Below, piece by piece: positions 44,811-56,810 of a stretch of DNA of 64,000 nucleotides. The notes beneath the pieces were generated by a model. That model was not told the origin of the DNA. It did not search any database and saw only the letters and a program-made list of their open reading frames with translations. A program made the position numbers and the translations under genes. Source of the DNA: Xanthostigma xanthostigma. Lineage: Eukaryota > Arthropoda > Insecta > Raphidioptera > Raphidiidae. The DNA is taken from assembly GCA_963575645.1 (NCBI GenBank), contig OY754469.1:23888001-23952000 (forward strand). The letters run 5' to 3'. The number at the start of each line of letters is the position of its first letter. Positions within the stretch are counted from its first letter, which is position 1.

Positions 44811-47019
44811 AATTTTGGACAAACGTATAATTAAACCATATAACTTTTCCAATATCCAATAGTTATAAAATCGGTTAGAATTAATTTTTTCCAAAAATTC
44901 CAACGGGATACTAAAGTTGAATGGATTTGTGATTTTTCTGGCTTGGTCCGACCAGCGAAACCCGTTTGTTAAAAAAATGGCGCAATTTGCAATTAAGGAA
45001 ACTAAAAAAAAGTGGTCGATAATTACTCGAGAAGTAATTGACCGATGACGCTAAAATTATTCATGCATGTTTGAGTCAACATAGACATCATTTTTGAGAA
45101 TTTTCAGCCATCTATGTGCGGTCATTTTTTAGTAAAAAAATAGTGAAAAAACGTGTTTTTTTAACTTCCGGGGGTATTTGCAAGTTAACAATTGCACTTA
45201 ACGACCTCTGTCAGTGCTCATTTTTTTAGGAAATTTCATAAGGAACAACTTTCTCAATGCATATGCTATACTAAAAGTCAAGAGGAACGGCGATATTAAA
45301 GGAAATAGAGAAAAAAGCACTATTTTCGTCTCTAATTTATTGTTAATTATAAAATCAACAACAATTTGTAAGCAAACTTAGGGGGTTGAATTACACCCTA
45401 AAACGAAGCGATTCCAACAATAATCTTGCCTGTGCCCGAAAAATACACTTAAAACTCCTCGCCGTCTCGCCTATTAGATTTGATTTTTGATAATGTATGT
45501 AACTTAAAATAATTATGAAAAATGTTGCAAAATGTAACTCAAAATTTGTCCGTTCGACAAAAACTTTTGAACGGTAACTCCGATCATCATGAAATTTGGA
45601 CACAACATTTATCTCGGTAAACTAAGATGAATGTGCGTGCTCATGTCTCCCCTCCCCCCCAACCGTTCTTTTGCACCCGGGTAAAACCGGGCGGGACCGC
45701 TAGTATAAAATAAAAAAATGTGGAAAACGGTTGACCTGTGCAGGGTCAACCCGAAAACTTCCCGCTATGTGTTAAAACGTTACAATAAATTGGTACTATT
45801 GGTACTTTAATTTTGATATATTGTTTTGTTCTATTCACAATCAAGTTAGTTCACTCATGTTTGTTGTTACTGTTCACAACTTAGAAAAATGTGTCAAGAT
45901 GTTGTAAATCACCTTGTCGCAGTTTTTTTTGTACGGATTTGGTATATCTAAGCAATAAATTGAGCACTATAGACCCAGACGCAACTTCGGTTGACCTACA
46001 CATTAAAGACGCGTACGGACGTCCATACAAAAATTGTCAGAATAGCTTCCTAGGACCCCAGAAAGTCGAGATCTGTTGACAATTCGATTTTCAATAATCG
46101 GGCCGAAACCAATACTTCCTTTTTTAATTTTTAATCTTGGGAAGTAAAAATAACAATCTACTTAATACGCAAAAAATAGAATTTTGATATCTGTCTAATA
46201 CAAAATTTAAAAAATGCGTTGAAAGAAAAGTTTGTAAATACAAGTAAACAGAGTTCGTTAAAAGTTTTCTTTAGAAATATCATCGTGTTTATGAAAATTA
46301 ATTTAAAAGAAATCAAATTAATTCTAATGAAACTAATTTGTATTATAGATATAAAAAAAGTTTTAATAAATGAAATAAACATTTTATTGCTGCAGGATAT
46401 CTTTTTGGTCAGACTGGAAAATTGCTATATAAATAAAAAATTTCTTCCAAGCGCCAACTCAAATAATTTTTAAGACGAAACTGTTTTTATAATTCTCAGA
46501 GATTTTAAAACATTCATTAAACGGTCGATATTAAGAAAAAAAACTAATGTCAACTATGGACACTGTTAAGTAATTGGTTAACTAGCGATAAGTAGGGGAG
46601 CCTGTCAAAAAAACCTAGCCTTAAGGCCCGCTTTGGGACAGTGATCTTAAATTTCTTCGTATACAATATACTAACATCGTCATGTATGTTTAGGCGTATG
46701 TGTGTTTCCTGATTTAATTTATTTACATTGGGTGCTAAGTGTATTTTATCAAAGAATTATTTAAATTTAAAAGAAATTTGCATAACTAATTATAATGCCA
46801 TAGCCATATACTGTGAATGTGTACCTATTTATAACTTATCATATTTTACAACTGCGAGATGACGATTAAACTATAATTAAAAATCAAGGTCAGGCCAATG
46901 CACCAATACATTACCAGTTTTTTTTTTCAAATCCGTATTTTTTTACTTTTCAACTTGACGATTATTAAAACAAATGTTCGTTAATAAATAACTATAGCGA
47001 CTGACGTTAACTGTTAAAA
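44811..47019. other. No gene; pieces of the 39.8-kb element family
   Basis: 45750-45770 and 46020-46145 (reversed) resemble ends of the TAACTTCCCGCTAT family. 45640-45720 has a CACCCGGGTAAAACCGGGCG edge typical of insect repeats, and 46140-46560 is extremely AT-rich. Confidence 0.5.
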
Positions 47020-47543
47020 AGTGTAGAGCATCGTCGTATCGTCGAGCCGCGCCGGCAGCAGCGTAGTTACCCTCGAGCTGTACGGCTTTAGCGGCCAGTA
47101 TGGTCGACGAAGCAGAGAATGGGATTACCGGCCCCACGCTCTCATCGCAGAGGAGGCACTGGCACCGTGCTTAACGGCCGCTATATACAGATATCTACCA
47201 ACATTGCTAGCGAAAGGATGAAAGTTGTGTGCGGAGAGAAAAATAAACAAATCAACATCATCAACATTGCACAGTCTCTTCTGCTGTCTATCTTTCCGTA
47301 CTCTGTATCATCTGCCGCAGCCTCTTTCTTGTGACTTGATACGATATACACTAGGTCTTGTCTTTTGCTCGATGCGGATACTGTCTTGTGGATTTGTGTG
47401 TGACAGACGAAGTCAATTCTAAAGTGATTATGTGTCATCTTCTATAGTGCAGTGAAAAGTTTTTATTCGACAAATTTTAAAGTGATACATTGATGCAGTG
47501 ATTTTTAAAGGATAATATTTCACAGAGCATTTTTCTTTTTTCG
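47020..47543 (+). promoter_or_regulatory. Possible host promoter and 5' leader exon
   Basis: A GC-richer block (about 47030-47180) with GCTATATACAG at about 47179 is followed by several hundred bases of A-rich leader-like sequence with repeated AGTG elements (GCAGTGAAAAG, AAAGTGATAC, GCAGTGATTTTTAAAG). It ends TTTTTTCG followed by GTAAGTT (47544), a strong splice donor. There is no long frame, so it would be untranslated. The start site is unclear. It could be an unrelated GC-rich repeat. Confidence 0.3.
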
Positions 47544-47894
47544 GTAAGTTGCGTTTGAATAAGTTTATTTTATTAACACGCTATAAGCTTGACTTGTATG
47601 TTCTATAAAAACAAATCTTGCAACTCTTGATTTTCATTCTCTTCAATACTCCAAATTGACGTGAAACTTTGCAGTCGTATGTGGTTTTGATGATAGAACA
47701 TAATATTTTGGCTATAATAATATTTATAGAACAAGTTGATAAGTTAAAACAAAAGACAAGAACGGTGTTGATGGTGGCAAAGCGTATCTCAAGTCGTTTA
47801 AAATTATGTACAAATAATGTAGTTTGTAATGAAAATTGGAAAATAAAGTATATAAATTTAAAGAAAATTGTAGAAATGCGGTTATGTCAACGCA

Positions 47895-48385
47895 TCAAAA
47901 AGTAGAAAATAAATGTCATTCTTTTCTATAACTTTTAGAAGCGTGGAACACTCGCTTTACCTATTTAATTTAATTCATCGAGTGCTTCACGCTTAGAGAT
48001 GCACGATATATCGCAATATATTAAAACTCTCGATATTGATATCAATATTTTGAAATTCGATATATCGCGTATATCGATTTAATTAGTAACAGCATTTAAT
48101 ATAAGTCGTTAAAGTTAAAATTTATAATACGTAGATTTTTTTTAATTTTTTAACTTAATAATTGTTGATACTAAGAATTTAAAATATTTTTTTTTGTAAT
48201 TATTTCTTTTACCTTTAAATTAATTCTATATATTGATATTCTGTGCGATACATCGAAGCTATCTATATTCTTGTCTCGATTTATCAAATATGTGATATAT
48301 CGAATCAATACATATATTATTATTATACATCTCTATCGACGCTTCTAAACGAGAAGTCAAAGATTTTCCACTTTTTAGTGTGTAA
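47895..48385. mobile_element. Hairpin MITE interrupted by a hAT MITE
   Basis: AGAAGCGTGGAACACTCG and CGAGTGCTTCACGCT form a stem whose last bases lie beyond the inserted element (GCTTCT at 48341-48346). Weaker pairing extends further out (AAAAAGTAGAAAAT against ATTTTCCACTTTTT). Confidence 0.6.
47994..48335. mobile_element. hAT-type MITE, 342 bp, imperfect 8-bp TSD
   Basis: Starts TAGAGATGCACGATATATCG and ends TACATCTCTA, with inner CGATATATCG-type palindromes. The flanks TTCACGCT (47986-47993) and TCGACGCT (48336-48343) agree at 6 of 8 bases, consistent with an aged hAT duplication. AT-rich, no coding. Confidence 0.75.
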
Positions 48386-50269
48386 ACCAGTTTTTCATTA
48401 AAAAACACTATAACTGGAACATTCCGCAAAAAAGTGTATACTTTTCCCATTATACGAAATCCTATTAAATTTTAGTTTTGAAGACACGTAATCAATTATT
48501 TAACAGGTGTGGTAATAAAGGACATGTAAATTTTAGTATACATTCTCCTCATCTATCTTTTGCTGATTCCGTACACAGAAGAAAGTAAAATTGCACTTCT
48601 TGGTTGAATCTAATTTAATATTTGCCTACATAAAAAAAAATTAATTTGATCACGTAATAAATCTCTAATCACAAGGCAAAGTGACTTATGTCAAATAGCA
48701 ATGACAGTAATATTACCAACTGACTTCCCAGCTGCTCAGTAGGTGCGTGCAATTCAATTGTATTCGCTGCAATTACAAAGCAAGACACTAATTACTTGGA
48801 TATTTCATTTTACACAATCCTCGTAAACAATGTGTCAATGAAAATTAATTATTTAAATAAAGTCCAAACGTTGCGAACCCAGCCCTGGTGAAGTCTTACG
48901 AATTAATTTGGATTTAAATGTATACGTTGGCAAGTACAACTCGACGTCATTCACAAAAAAGGTACTTTAAGGCAGTGGTCCGCGGAATTTTCTGCCGGGT
49001 TGAGCGGGACAAAATAACGTATACGTTGGTTGTTATTTTTACCTTAAACTTCAGCGGGTCTACGAAATATTTACTTCTAATTTTATTCAGAATTAAAAAA
49101 GGAACAAACAAAAGAAAAAAAATCTGTCGTGACCACATAATTTTATCTTTGAATGTGGTTTTACTTACAATTTTTATTTAAAAGTTGGTACACAACACAG
49201 AAACATTATAGTGTAAAATGAAACTAAAAATTTTCCTTTCTTAAGGTTTAACATTTTTTTCTAAAACAGCATAAACCACTTTGCGATATAAATATTGTAT
49301 TATCTATGCAGCTCATATGAATTAATATTGTATACAAGAAGAATGCCTTGTCAACAAATTGTACCACTCGGCAATTTGTCAACGGAAAAACGGTTCACTG
49401 TTTACATATCGTTAAAAAATGTTTGAAAAATTGGTCTTTATTTAGGTTTGGCAATCTGTGAATACATCCGTGTTTTTTTTATGTGTCAATTAATCAACAC
49501 ATCCATATTCATAACTGGTTTGCATAGATAAATTGCCTGTTTGTTGTTTACTTACCCATCCCAAATGTTACCGGTTTTTCTTGCAACTCTAAAATTTATT
49601 TAGAAATGCGTTAAACTTTCATTTTGTGTCGATAGTTTATTTAGGTTTTAATTATTAACACTGTAACTTATAATTAAAACGAGTCGGCGCACTTTATGTT
49701 ATCTTTAGTTCCACATCGCAACTTTGAAGATGTATAATTTGAGGAAAATATAAATGCGTAATGTATTAAAAACACTAGGTTATTTAAAAAAGAGGTTATT
49801 TAAATAATATTTTGCCGCAGATATTGGGTCTTACTTTAGTATAATTTATTAATCGCCAGCGTTTGTGAACCAAATCGATTCTTTTAGCAGGTTTTTAATA
49901 TTTATATTCAAAGTTTTTTGTCGTATGAAAAATTATTAGGAAATAATTGATTTGCTTTTCAAACGTTGACCATCAATATTCCGATTAAATAACAAACCAT
50001 GTAAACATAAACAAACATAGGTACGTCATAATTATTGTACATTGGTTGAAGTCGGCACACAGTTTTTGACTCGATCATCTATAACAATGTAATACTGTAT
50101 TCTTGTAAATATTTTTTTGTTAATGCCTGGCAAATTTCCGAATTTAAGCAAAGGAATTTTTGATTTTTTTGCACGACTCTCCTATGCTACTTTTCATGCC
50201 TGCATATAGTCTATACTAATTTGGGTCTTTCATTAAGCGGTTCTTATCTTTAAAAAATAAAACAAAGTG
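48386..50269. other. No gene recognised
   Basis: AT-rich. The open frame at 48918-49181 was not recognised. Confidence 0.45.
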
Positions 50270-51445
50270 TGTGTGAGATATCATCGACATTTTTTATTCA
50301 TTTGAAAAGCCTGTTGATGTCATTATGTGTGGAATATAACATCGTTCAAATGTCCGCCACGGCTTCTCTGGGTGGTGCGGATCCGAAATGTCCAATTTTC
50401 CATGACTCTGGCGCATAAATCAGGCTGAATTTGACCGATGGTATGGGTTATGTTGGCTTTGGGGGCCACTGTGGTTTGTGGCTTATTCGCACAGACCTAC
50501 GACTTAAGAAAACTACACAAGAACAAGTCTCAAGGGGTCAAATCGCACGATCTCGGTTCACATCACATCAACTTCACGTGAGATGACCATGCCCTCAAAT
50601 CGCTCGTGCAGAATGTCCAATGTAGCATGAGCTGTGTGGCACGTAACGCCATCCTGTTGAAACCACATGTCGTTGGTGTCCATATAATCCAATTCAGGCC
50701 AAAAGAAGTTGATAATTATCGACCTTTATCACTCGCCGTTGACGGTGATGGCCTGGCCAACGTCATTCTCAAAGAAATATTAGCCGATGACGCCGCCAGC
50801 CCAAAATCCACACCAAACAGTGGCAATTTTGGTTGTTCACGTACCCATTCATCCAGAAATGGGCCTCATCGCTGAAAATGATTTTTTGATGAAAATTAGG
50901 GTCAGTTGCCAAACTGCTCCAGAGCCCATTCAGCAAACACACATCGTTGTCTATGATCGTTTACCTTCAGCTACTGGGTCAGTTGAATTTTTTGCGGGTG
51001 CAGGCTCAAGTCACGGCGAAAAATTTGCCAAGTTGTGGTCTGCGAAAGGTCGAGTTCTTATGAGCGACGTGAAATCGACTGCCTCGGATTCTATTGCACA
51101 CTTTCACGGACAGCGGCGATGTTTTCGGCAGATCTTGCGTTTCGTCGACGTACGGGTGTTGGTTGATCGTTTACTGAACCAGTGGACATAAATTTATCCA
51201 CCACACTGCGAATAGTCCTCTCGGTAGGACGATTATGACGACCGTAAAATGGGTGAAGCGCGCGGAACGTTGCCCGAACAGAGCACCCATTTTGATAAAA
51301 GAATTTTATCATTTGTACGTGTTGTTGAACTCTATAACCTTCCATGGTGATTTGGCAAAACAGACTGAATAAATGACAGCCAATTTGACAGATGTATCTT
51401 CAACAAGATGGCAACTATCAACTGTCAAATTTCGGAAGTCCCTAT
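50270..51445 (-). mobile_element. Mariner-like transposon containing the decayed transposase
   Basis: The coding relic spans almost the expected length (341 codons of space). Untranslated flanks extend to about 50270 and 51445, where GGAAGTCCCTATTGGATAAT may be close to one end, but the terminal inverted repeats could not be matched by eye. Confidence 0.6.
50323..51345 (-). pseudogene. Mariner/Tc1-type transposase, decayed
   Basis: The ATG at 51345 starts 84 open codons with a helix-turn-helix DNA-binding part (MEGYRVQQHVQMIKFFYQNG, then TERTIRSVVDKFMSTGSVND). After frame changes the catalytic pieces are readable: KIIFSDEAHFWMNGYVNNQN (about 50885-50820; first Asp), MWFQQDGVTCHTAHATLDIL (about 50670-50600; second Asp), and RSCDLTP-stop-DLFLC (about 50540; third Asp), then RSRGGHLNDVIFHT and a stop at 50323-50325. 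About 20 residues after NQNC are deleted, with a frameshift, and there are stops in the third motif. The copy is inactive. The family excises and inserts at TA by a DDE/D transposase. Confidence 0.9.
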
Positions 51446-51689
51446 TGGATAATAAAGAGAGAGTGCAACTTTCGTGTTTTTAGTATATGCGGAGGGTAAT
51501 CTCCGAAACTACTCATCCGATTTCAATTCTTTTTTCATCGATATTTAGAAAAGACCTTCAGGATGGACATAGGCTATATATTATCGCGTTAAAATAAAAT
51601 CACTTTTCGTGGAGACCAATTTTACAACGAAAAAACGGTGCTACAAATTCGGTAGAATCCGGACCACTAGTACCTATATTATAAAATGG

Positions 51690-51970
51690 TGCTTTTTCGC
51701 ACTAATTCGATTTTATCAATACAATAGTTATATCTCTGTCAGCTGTTATTTTAATCCAACAGAGGCAAGCATGGTAGGCGTTACCTTCGTAAGACCGAGC
51801 TGAACTGTCAAAAATATTATAAATACACTTTTTATGGTGTGAAAATCAGCTATTTTATTAGAGGGACGTAAAAATGTAGTTTGTATCACGATTGTGATGC
51901 TTTTATGACTTGTGAGGCTGTTGTAAAACTCACTAATCAAGTGTTTTAACATAATATCACATTTACACAA
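51690..51970 (+). repeat. Dispersed repeat family (four copies), copy 2
   Basis: Contains AATAGTTATATCTCTGTCAG, GGCGTTACC, GAACTGTCAAAAATATTA, TGTGAAAATCAGCTATTTTA and a CACTAATCAAG tail. It abuts the LINE tail at 51989. Confidence 0.75.
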
Positions 51971-51988
51971 AATAATAAATTGCAGTCT

Positions 51989-52690
51989 TGATAATAATAA
52001 TAATAATAATAATAAGCTTTTATTTTAAGAAACTGTAAAGTACAGTGTTAAAAATGTCAAGTGAATGAACATTACAGTAAATATTCATTTAAATTATAAA
52101 AAGCGTTTTCCAGCAAATAAATTTTTAGAGAAATTTTGAAATGTTTTACATCTGTAGCTAATTTTATATGTACAGGCAGTTTATTAAAAATAGTTACCCC
52201 TAGATGGGCTGGGGATCTTTTGCTCAAATTTAAGCGACTATAAGGAACTCTTAGAGTGCTTTTTTGGCGTGTATTGATGTTGTGAATATCAGAACCTAGT
52301 TCATATTTATCTTTATTTGTAAAAGTATATAAAGCTAATTCAAAAATGTAAGATGATGTTAAGGTAAATATTTTGAATTTTTTGAAAAGTTCCCTACAGG
52401 AGCTAGACTGTGTCACCCCGCCAATACATCTAATAATCCTCTTCTGTGAAATAAAAACATTGGAAGCTAAAGTCGAAGAGCCCCAGAAACAGACTCCGTA
52501 GTTCAGCCTCGAATGTACCTGCGCATAATACAGGCAAATCAATTGTTGCTGATCCAAGATATCTCTCAGATTCCTAAACAGATAATATATACATACACTG
52601 CTAATTGAACCACACCGCAGGCGGAACAGTAATATAAAAAAATCGGTAAAAGACACTGAAATCTCCGTGTGTAAATTGACCATGCTTTCG
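51989..52690 (-). mobile_element. 5'-truncated LINE with (TTA)n tail
   Basis: Minus-strand LINE 3' end: the last about 200 codons of the polymerase, a short untranslated region and a sense-strand (TTA)n tail (plus strand TAA run 51989-52013). Truncated at about 52690. No TSD was confirmed. Confidence 0.85.
52072..52683 (-). CDS. LINE reverse transcriptase C-terminus (jockey-like), partial
   Basis: The 203-residue open frame shows LFRNLRDILDQQQLICLYYA, QVHSRLNYGVCFWGSS, FISQKRIIRCIGG, CRELFKKFKIFTL, a NTRQKS element and ending NAFYNLNEYLL. These follow the thumb and C-terminal part of jockey/CR1-type LINE polymerases, where xAxxxSxLxYGxxxWG is diagnostic. The catalytic RT core lies upstream and is missing. 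The frame is uninterrupted, so the insertion is fairly young or the frame survived by chance. The first about 25 residues are unlike the family and may be off-frame. Confidence 0.85.
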   Translation of the reverse strand: MVNLHTEISVSFTDFFILLFRLRCGSISSVCIYYLFRNLRDILDQQQLICLYYAQVHSRLNYGVCFWGSSTLASNVFISQKRIIRCIGGVTQSSSCRELFKKFKIFTLTSSYIFELALYTFTNKDKYELGSDIHNINTRQKSTLRVPYSRLNLSKRSPAHLGVTIFNKLPVHIKLATDVKHFKISLKIYLLENAFYNLNEYLL

Positions 52691-54175
52691 GTTTGTTAGC
52701 TTATTTCTTGTACCATAATATTCGTTTGTTACTTCGACATGAGTTCATAGTTTATAAGATTTGGCCAAGAATATTTTTCTATGCACGAGCACGAAGTCTG
52801 TAAAAAGAATAAAATTACCGGTGTTTGTTTTTCGTTAATATAGTTTCATCTCATGTTACTTTATCTGTCAACTGACAAGAGCAACAAGGATCAGTTCGGA
52901 AATAAGAGGCAGGGACTAATATTTAAGTATTAACAAGTTTAATGGACCGACATGCAATAAAACAATATGAAGCATACTCGTTCATAGATTTTTTCACGCA
53001 TACAAAACTGTGTCGCATTGTGAAATATGTGTATATAGTCACTGTCTTGAACGGAACTTCCAAATACGTGGAACTAAGGTTTAAAATTGGGAGCAACAGT
53101 GTTGCGATACGCGACTTAAATTGCGAAAAAAATTGAACATGTTTAATGTAATCAATAGATTGATTTTTTCAAGTTCCCCTCGTAGCTAAGAGAAATAAAT
53201 ATCGCATTGGAGAAAGAAGAAAATAATGTTGCCAATTAGGAAGTTTCCTCTATTTTTATTTAGTCTTAATCATAAATTGCAAAATTAATGGCGAAAGAAT
53301 TTTTGTAATATCTTTAAAAATAAATTTATGCTACTTAAAAGTTTAAATTTGAAAACTATCTGCGCTATGTAGTTTTCAATGTGGCTGACGTCATGCGGCA
53401 CAAGTGTTATATTTATGATAATATGTAAAAAAGACATACGAACGAATTTTTAGGAAGTCAGATCCTGAAATGTAACCTTCAATTGTTTTTAAATATACAT
53501 GTATAACGTTTATTAATTGTGTATGCATCCATTTCTTTATGTAATTATAATTATAAAAATAAACAACGTGGTTCTTAATGACAGGTTAAAATTACACATT
53601 CTGCATATAATTGATTTATTTATATTCTAAATTGACTTTCACACACTTCTACGAGTACTATATGATATATTAAATTTTTTGTAGAAAGTATATTTTTACA
53701 ACAGAATATTAACATGTTTTCTTATAATTGAAGATAAACATCGTTTCTATAAAACGATTAAATTATTGTCAGTAATTAATATAATTATATGTATTATTAT
53801 TAAATTGTCGTCTTTTTTCAAAGATGCGGTTTCAACAGAGCTGTATTTATAACCATTCATGTACATAAATGAGAAAATTGTGAAAATTTCAATAATGGAA
53901 TAAATTGTAAAAAATGAAATTAAAAAAATACCAAATAAACTGTTGTTTGACCATTGTAAATTATAAAGCAGTAGTATTAAATTTTCTTATTTAATAACAA
54001 ACAAAAATACAGTGTGATTTGTTGTTTGGTAGTTTTTATGTGAAAAGAGCATTGGATGCCTATTGCCTACAAATATCGCCTGCACTCTTTCTCTCAGATC
54101 TTGTCCTTTTGCCTAAATACGGTTACAGATCTTCCGACGCTATTTTTAAGCTAAGGGATTCGAGCAAATACCAAA
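52691..54175. other. No gene recognised
   Basis: AT-rich, nothing identified. Confidence 0.45.
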
Positions 54176-54221
54176 TGAAGAACCAAGCACTGTAATGTGA
54201 ATTGTGATGCTTGGTTCTTCA
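54176..54221. repeat. Perfect 14-bp stem hairpin
   Basis: TGAAGAACCAAGCA (54176-54189) and TGCTTGGTTCTTCA (54208-54221) with an 18-nt loop. Pairing does not extend outward, so it is too short for a typical miRNA precursor. Confidence 0.85.
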
Positions 54222-54989
54222 GAGTTTTTATGAAAAAAAAATTGGCTACGTGTAAAAGATTACGTATCTACTTTATAATTTTTTTTAAAGCTATACAGGT
54301 ACTTCCAGATTTCTTTTCAATTTTTGCGCAACCGTGTTCTAGGCACGTATGCTTATCTGGGTATACAAGATACATGAAAACCCGCAAAAAAATTAAATTA
54401 GGTTCCCGCTAAAATTTTTAATAGATATTCAACATTATAAAAGCCACGACGTCATCCTAAATAGTCTCCAAATAGAAACATAATAACATATAATTAGACT
54501 TTATTGAATAATATATTAAAATGTCTTAATGTTTCAAATTATGTGCTAATTTAGTTAATTAATTCTGAATATATGCTAGCATAATTATTTAGTATTGATA
54601 TATCATAATAAACCATTACATTAAATGAACTCTAATTTATTAAAACATCTAATTACGAACAATTTGTTCTATATTCGTGCTCTTTTCTCATTAAGGATTA
54701 GTGCCTTAATTACGCATACGTCAAATGTTAAACAAAACAAATATACAGAAATTGAACAAACTCTAAAACCCTGTCTCAAACTATAAACTGCACTAATTAA
54801 AATTTTGCGGATTCTGATAGTTTAAGCTCGGTAAATTAGATTTCAAACACATTCGTCATAATAGTTATTTTAATTTTGTGCAGTCGGTTTTGACTCAAAT
54901 AAGAAGTATTCAATACTCATGTTTGCATACCAATAATTGATAGTCTTATAAAAAGCCACTTACTGTTCTTGAGGGATAACATTATAGTC
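54222..54989. other. No gene recognised
   Basis: AT-rich, nothing identified. Confidence 0.45.
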
Positions 54990-55565
54990 TAAGAGCCAAT
55001 GAATTTAATTTGTAAGCAATTTTATAAAAAATGAAAGCTTGTACAATGCTTTCCTGATGAAGGGAACGAAGATCTGAGAGTAATTATGTTCTAAGTTTCA
55101 AAAGCTATCACATGACTGTAATTTATCATTATCAAGAATGTCAAGTCTACTTTTATTTATAAGTAAAATGACAACATTAAAAAATCTCTTAGGATGTGTG
55201 CAATTAATGGAGACCATCATTTTAGTATGAAAAATATATTTTTCAAAATATTCATATTCAATGTTTCCTGCAAATCGATTTATTTTACTTACAAGGTTAC
55301 TTCTTTGTTTATGTGGCGCACATCCTAAAAGATTCTAATGTCACCATTTTACTTATGTTAGTCAACAAATGTAGATCCGACATTCTAATTAACGCTAAAT
55401 TGTCATCTGTAGCCTTAAAGTGACAGCTTTTGAACTTTGAACAGTTTTTGCTGCTAAAGTAACCACTGGCGGCCTGCCAGGTCTTCGAGACCCTCATCAG
55501 GAAGGTAGAAATACCATTCTACAAAGTTTCAAAGATTCATTTGTAAAGTTGCTTACAAAGTAAGT
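54990..55565. mobile_element. Foldback element with about 220-bp diverged arms
   Basis: The left arm (TGTAAGCAATTTTAT, CTTTCCTGATGAAGGGAACG, TTTCAAAAGCTATCAC, AAGTAAAATGACAACATTA, TTAGGATGTGTGC) is mirrored by 55315-55565. The right arm, read on the minus strand, has CCTTCCTGATGAGGGTCTCG and GGATGTGCGCCACA. The arms differ by indels, so it is old. A 62-codon minus frame in the right arm is not recognised. Confidence 0.75.
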
Positions 55566-56479
55566 TCATTGATTCTTGAACTAATATGAAAATCCGTTTT
55601 GTTGTCTAGATATTTTATAAATCAATATAATTATTATATTTGATGTCAAATTGTTGAACAGCTGAAAATGTCATATAAAACACAAAAAGACTTAAGAAAG
55701 ACATTAAAAATATATATTCAGACATAGGTCTCGTTATTATTTAATATATTAATGTTAAGTGTATGCCTTTCAGTTTGCATTTTATCATTCATGAAATACA
55801 AAATTTATATTTTATGTTTGTCTAAAGTAACCTGAGCTTAGTATGTTCAATTTATAATTGCCTTTTATTCCAATTTGGTACTTTTACTAGGTACAAGTTC
55901 CAGATTAAAACCCGAAAAATTAGGGCTTTTGTTAGACAAACCTTAAACTATTGTATAAACCACACCGTCCCACGAATCCCTGGACTTGTTTACACGTGTG
56001 AGATAAGAAATTTGAACTCAATAAGTATCCAATCTACATATACTTGCAGTAGTACTGTCACAAAGAATTAAATGAATAACTGTCTTTCTATTTACAGTAA
56101 TTTTTCTACAATACAAACTGATTTTACGTGTGACTTGAGTGTACTTTTCAATGATGATTATCGTTTGTTTTAATGGAACACAGACTACTTGATCTGGGTG
56201 TGTGTGTGTGCGTGTGTGATGAGCCGTAGTAGCCGTATCTTATAAAATGAAAGGTCATCTCTAAAGGCCATCCGCAGTCACGACATACCTGTACCACAGA
56301 TAGAAGTAATTGCCAATATATGAAATGCATATCTACTTCGTATATTTTTTTAAGTTAATAATTGTTTTTAAATTGAAATCCGCTGATAGGTTTCATTCGT
56401 AAATAATAATATTTTTTTAGTTATCGTTGTGTATAATAATAATTTTGCACGATCTCTTATAAAATTGCTCCTCTTCATG
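55566..56479. other. No gene; one (TG)n tract
   Basis: GTGTGTGTGTGTGCGTGTG microsatellite at 56199-56217. No gene recognised. Confidence 0.5.
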
Positions 56480-56810
56480 CTTATATAGCGGTTGTAAAAT
56501 TACTTTTTTTTGGACTATTGCGGATAGTAAAATAAAAGTATTATTATTGTACTAATCCAATAGTAATATCTCCGTCAGTTTCCATATTTTATTACATAAG
56601 ACAAAGAAGGCGTTCCCATCGTAAACGGTCCACTTGTTTTTCCAATATTTCCGAACTGAACTATTAAAAATATTACACATATACTTATTATGATGTGAAA
56701 ATCAGCTATTTTGTAGGAGGTGTACCTACATGCAAAAATGCAGTACCTTGATTGTATTCCTTTTATAACTCGTATCACTGTTAAACCTCGCTCATCAGTA
56801 GGTCTTGTAC
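56480..56810 (+). repeat. Dispersed repeat family (four copies), copy 3
   Basis: Contains GCGGTTGTAAAATTAC just before it, CCAATAGTAATATCTCCGTC, GATGTGAAAATCAGCTATTT, GTAGGAGGTGTAC and ACTGTTAAACCTCGCT. Confidence 0.75.

Noticed and set aside
50606-51191. Plus-strand open frames of 89 and 134 codons
   Set aside because: They are antisense to the decayed mariner transposase, whose catalytic motifs read on the minus strand.
54176-54221. MicroRNA precursor
   Set aside because: The 14-bp stem does not extend, so it is too short for a Dicer substrate.
55420-55520. Hammerhead motif from CCTGATGAGGGTCTCG in the 55-kb foldback
   Set aside because: CUGAUGA and a stem are present, but no GAAA follows the stem, so the core is incomplete.
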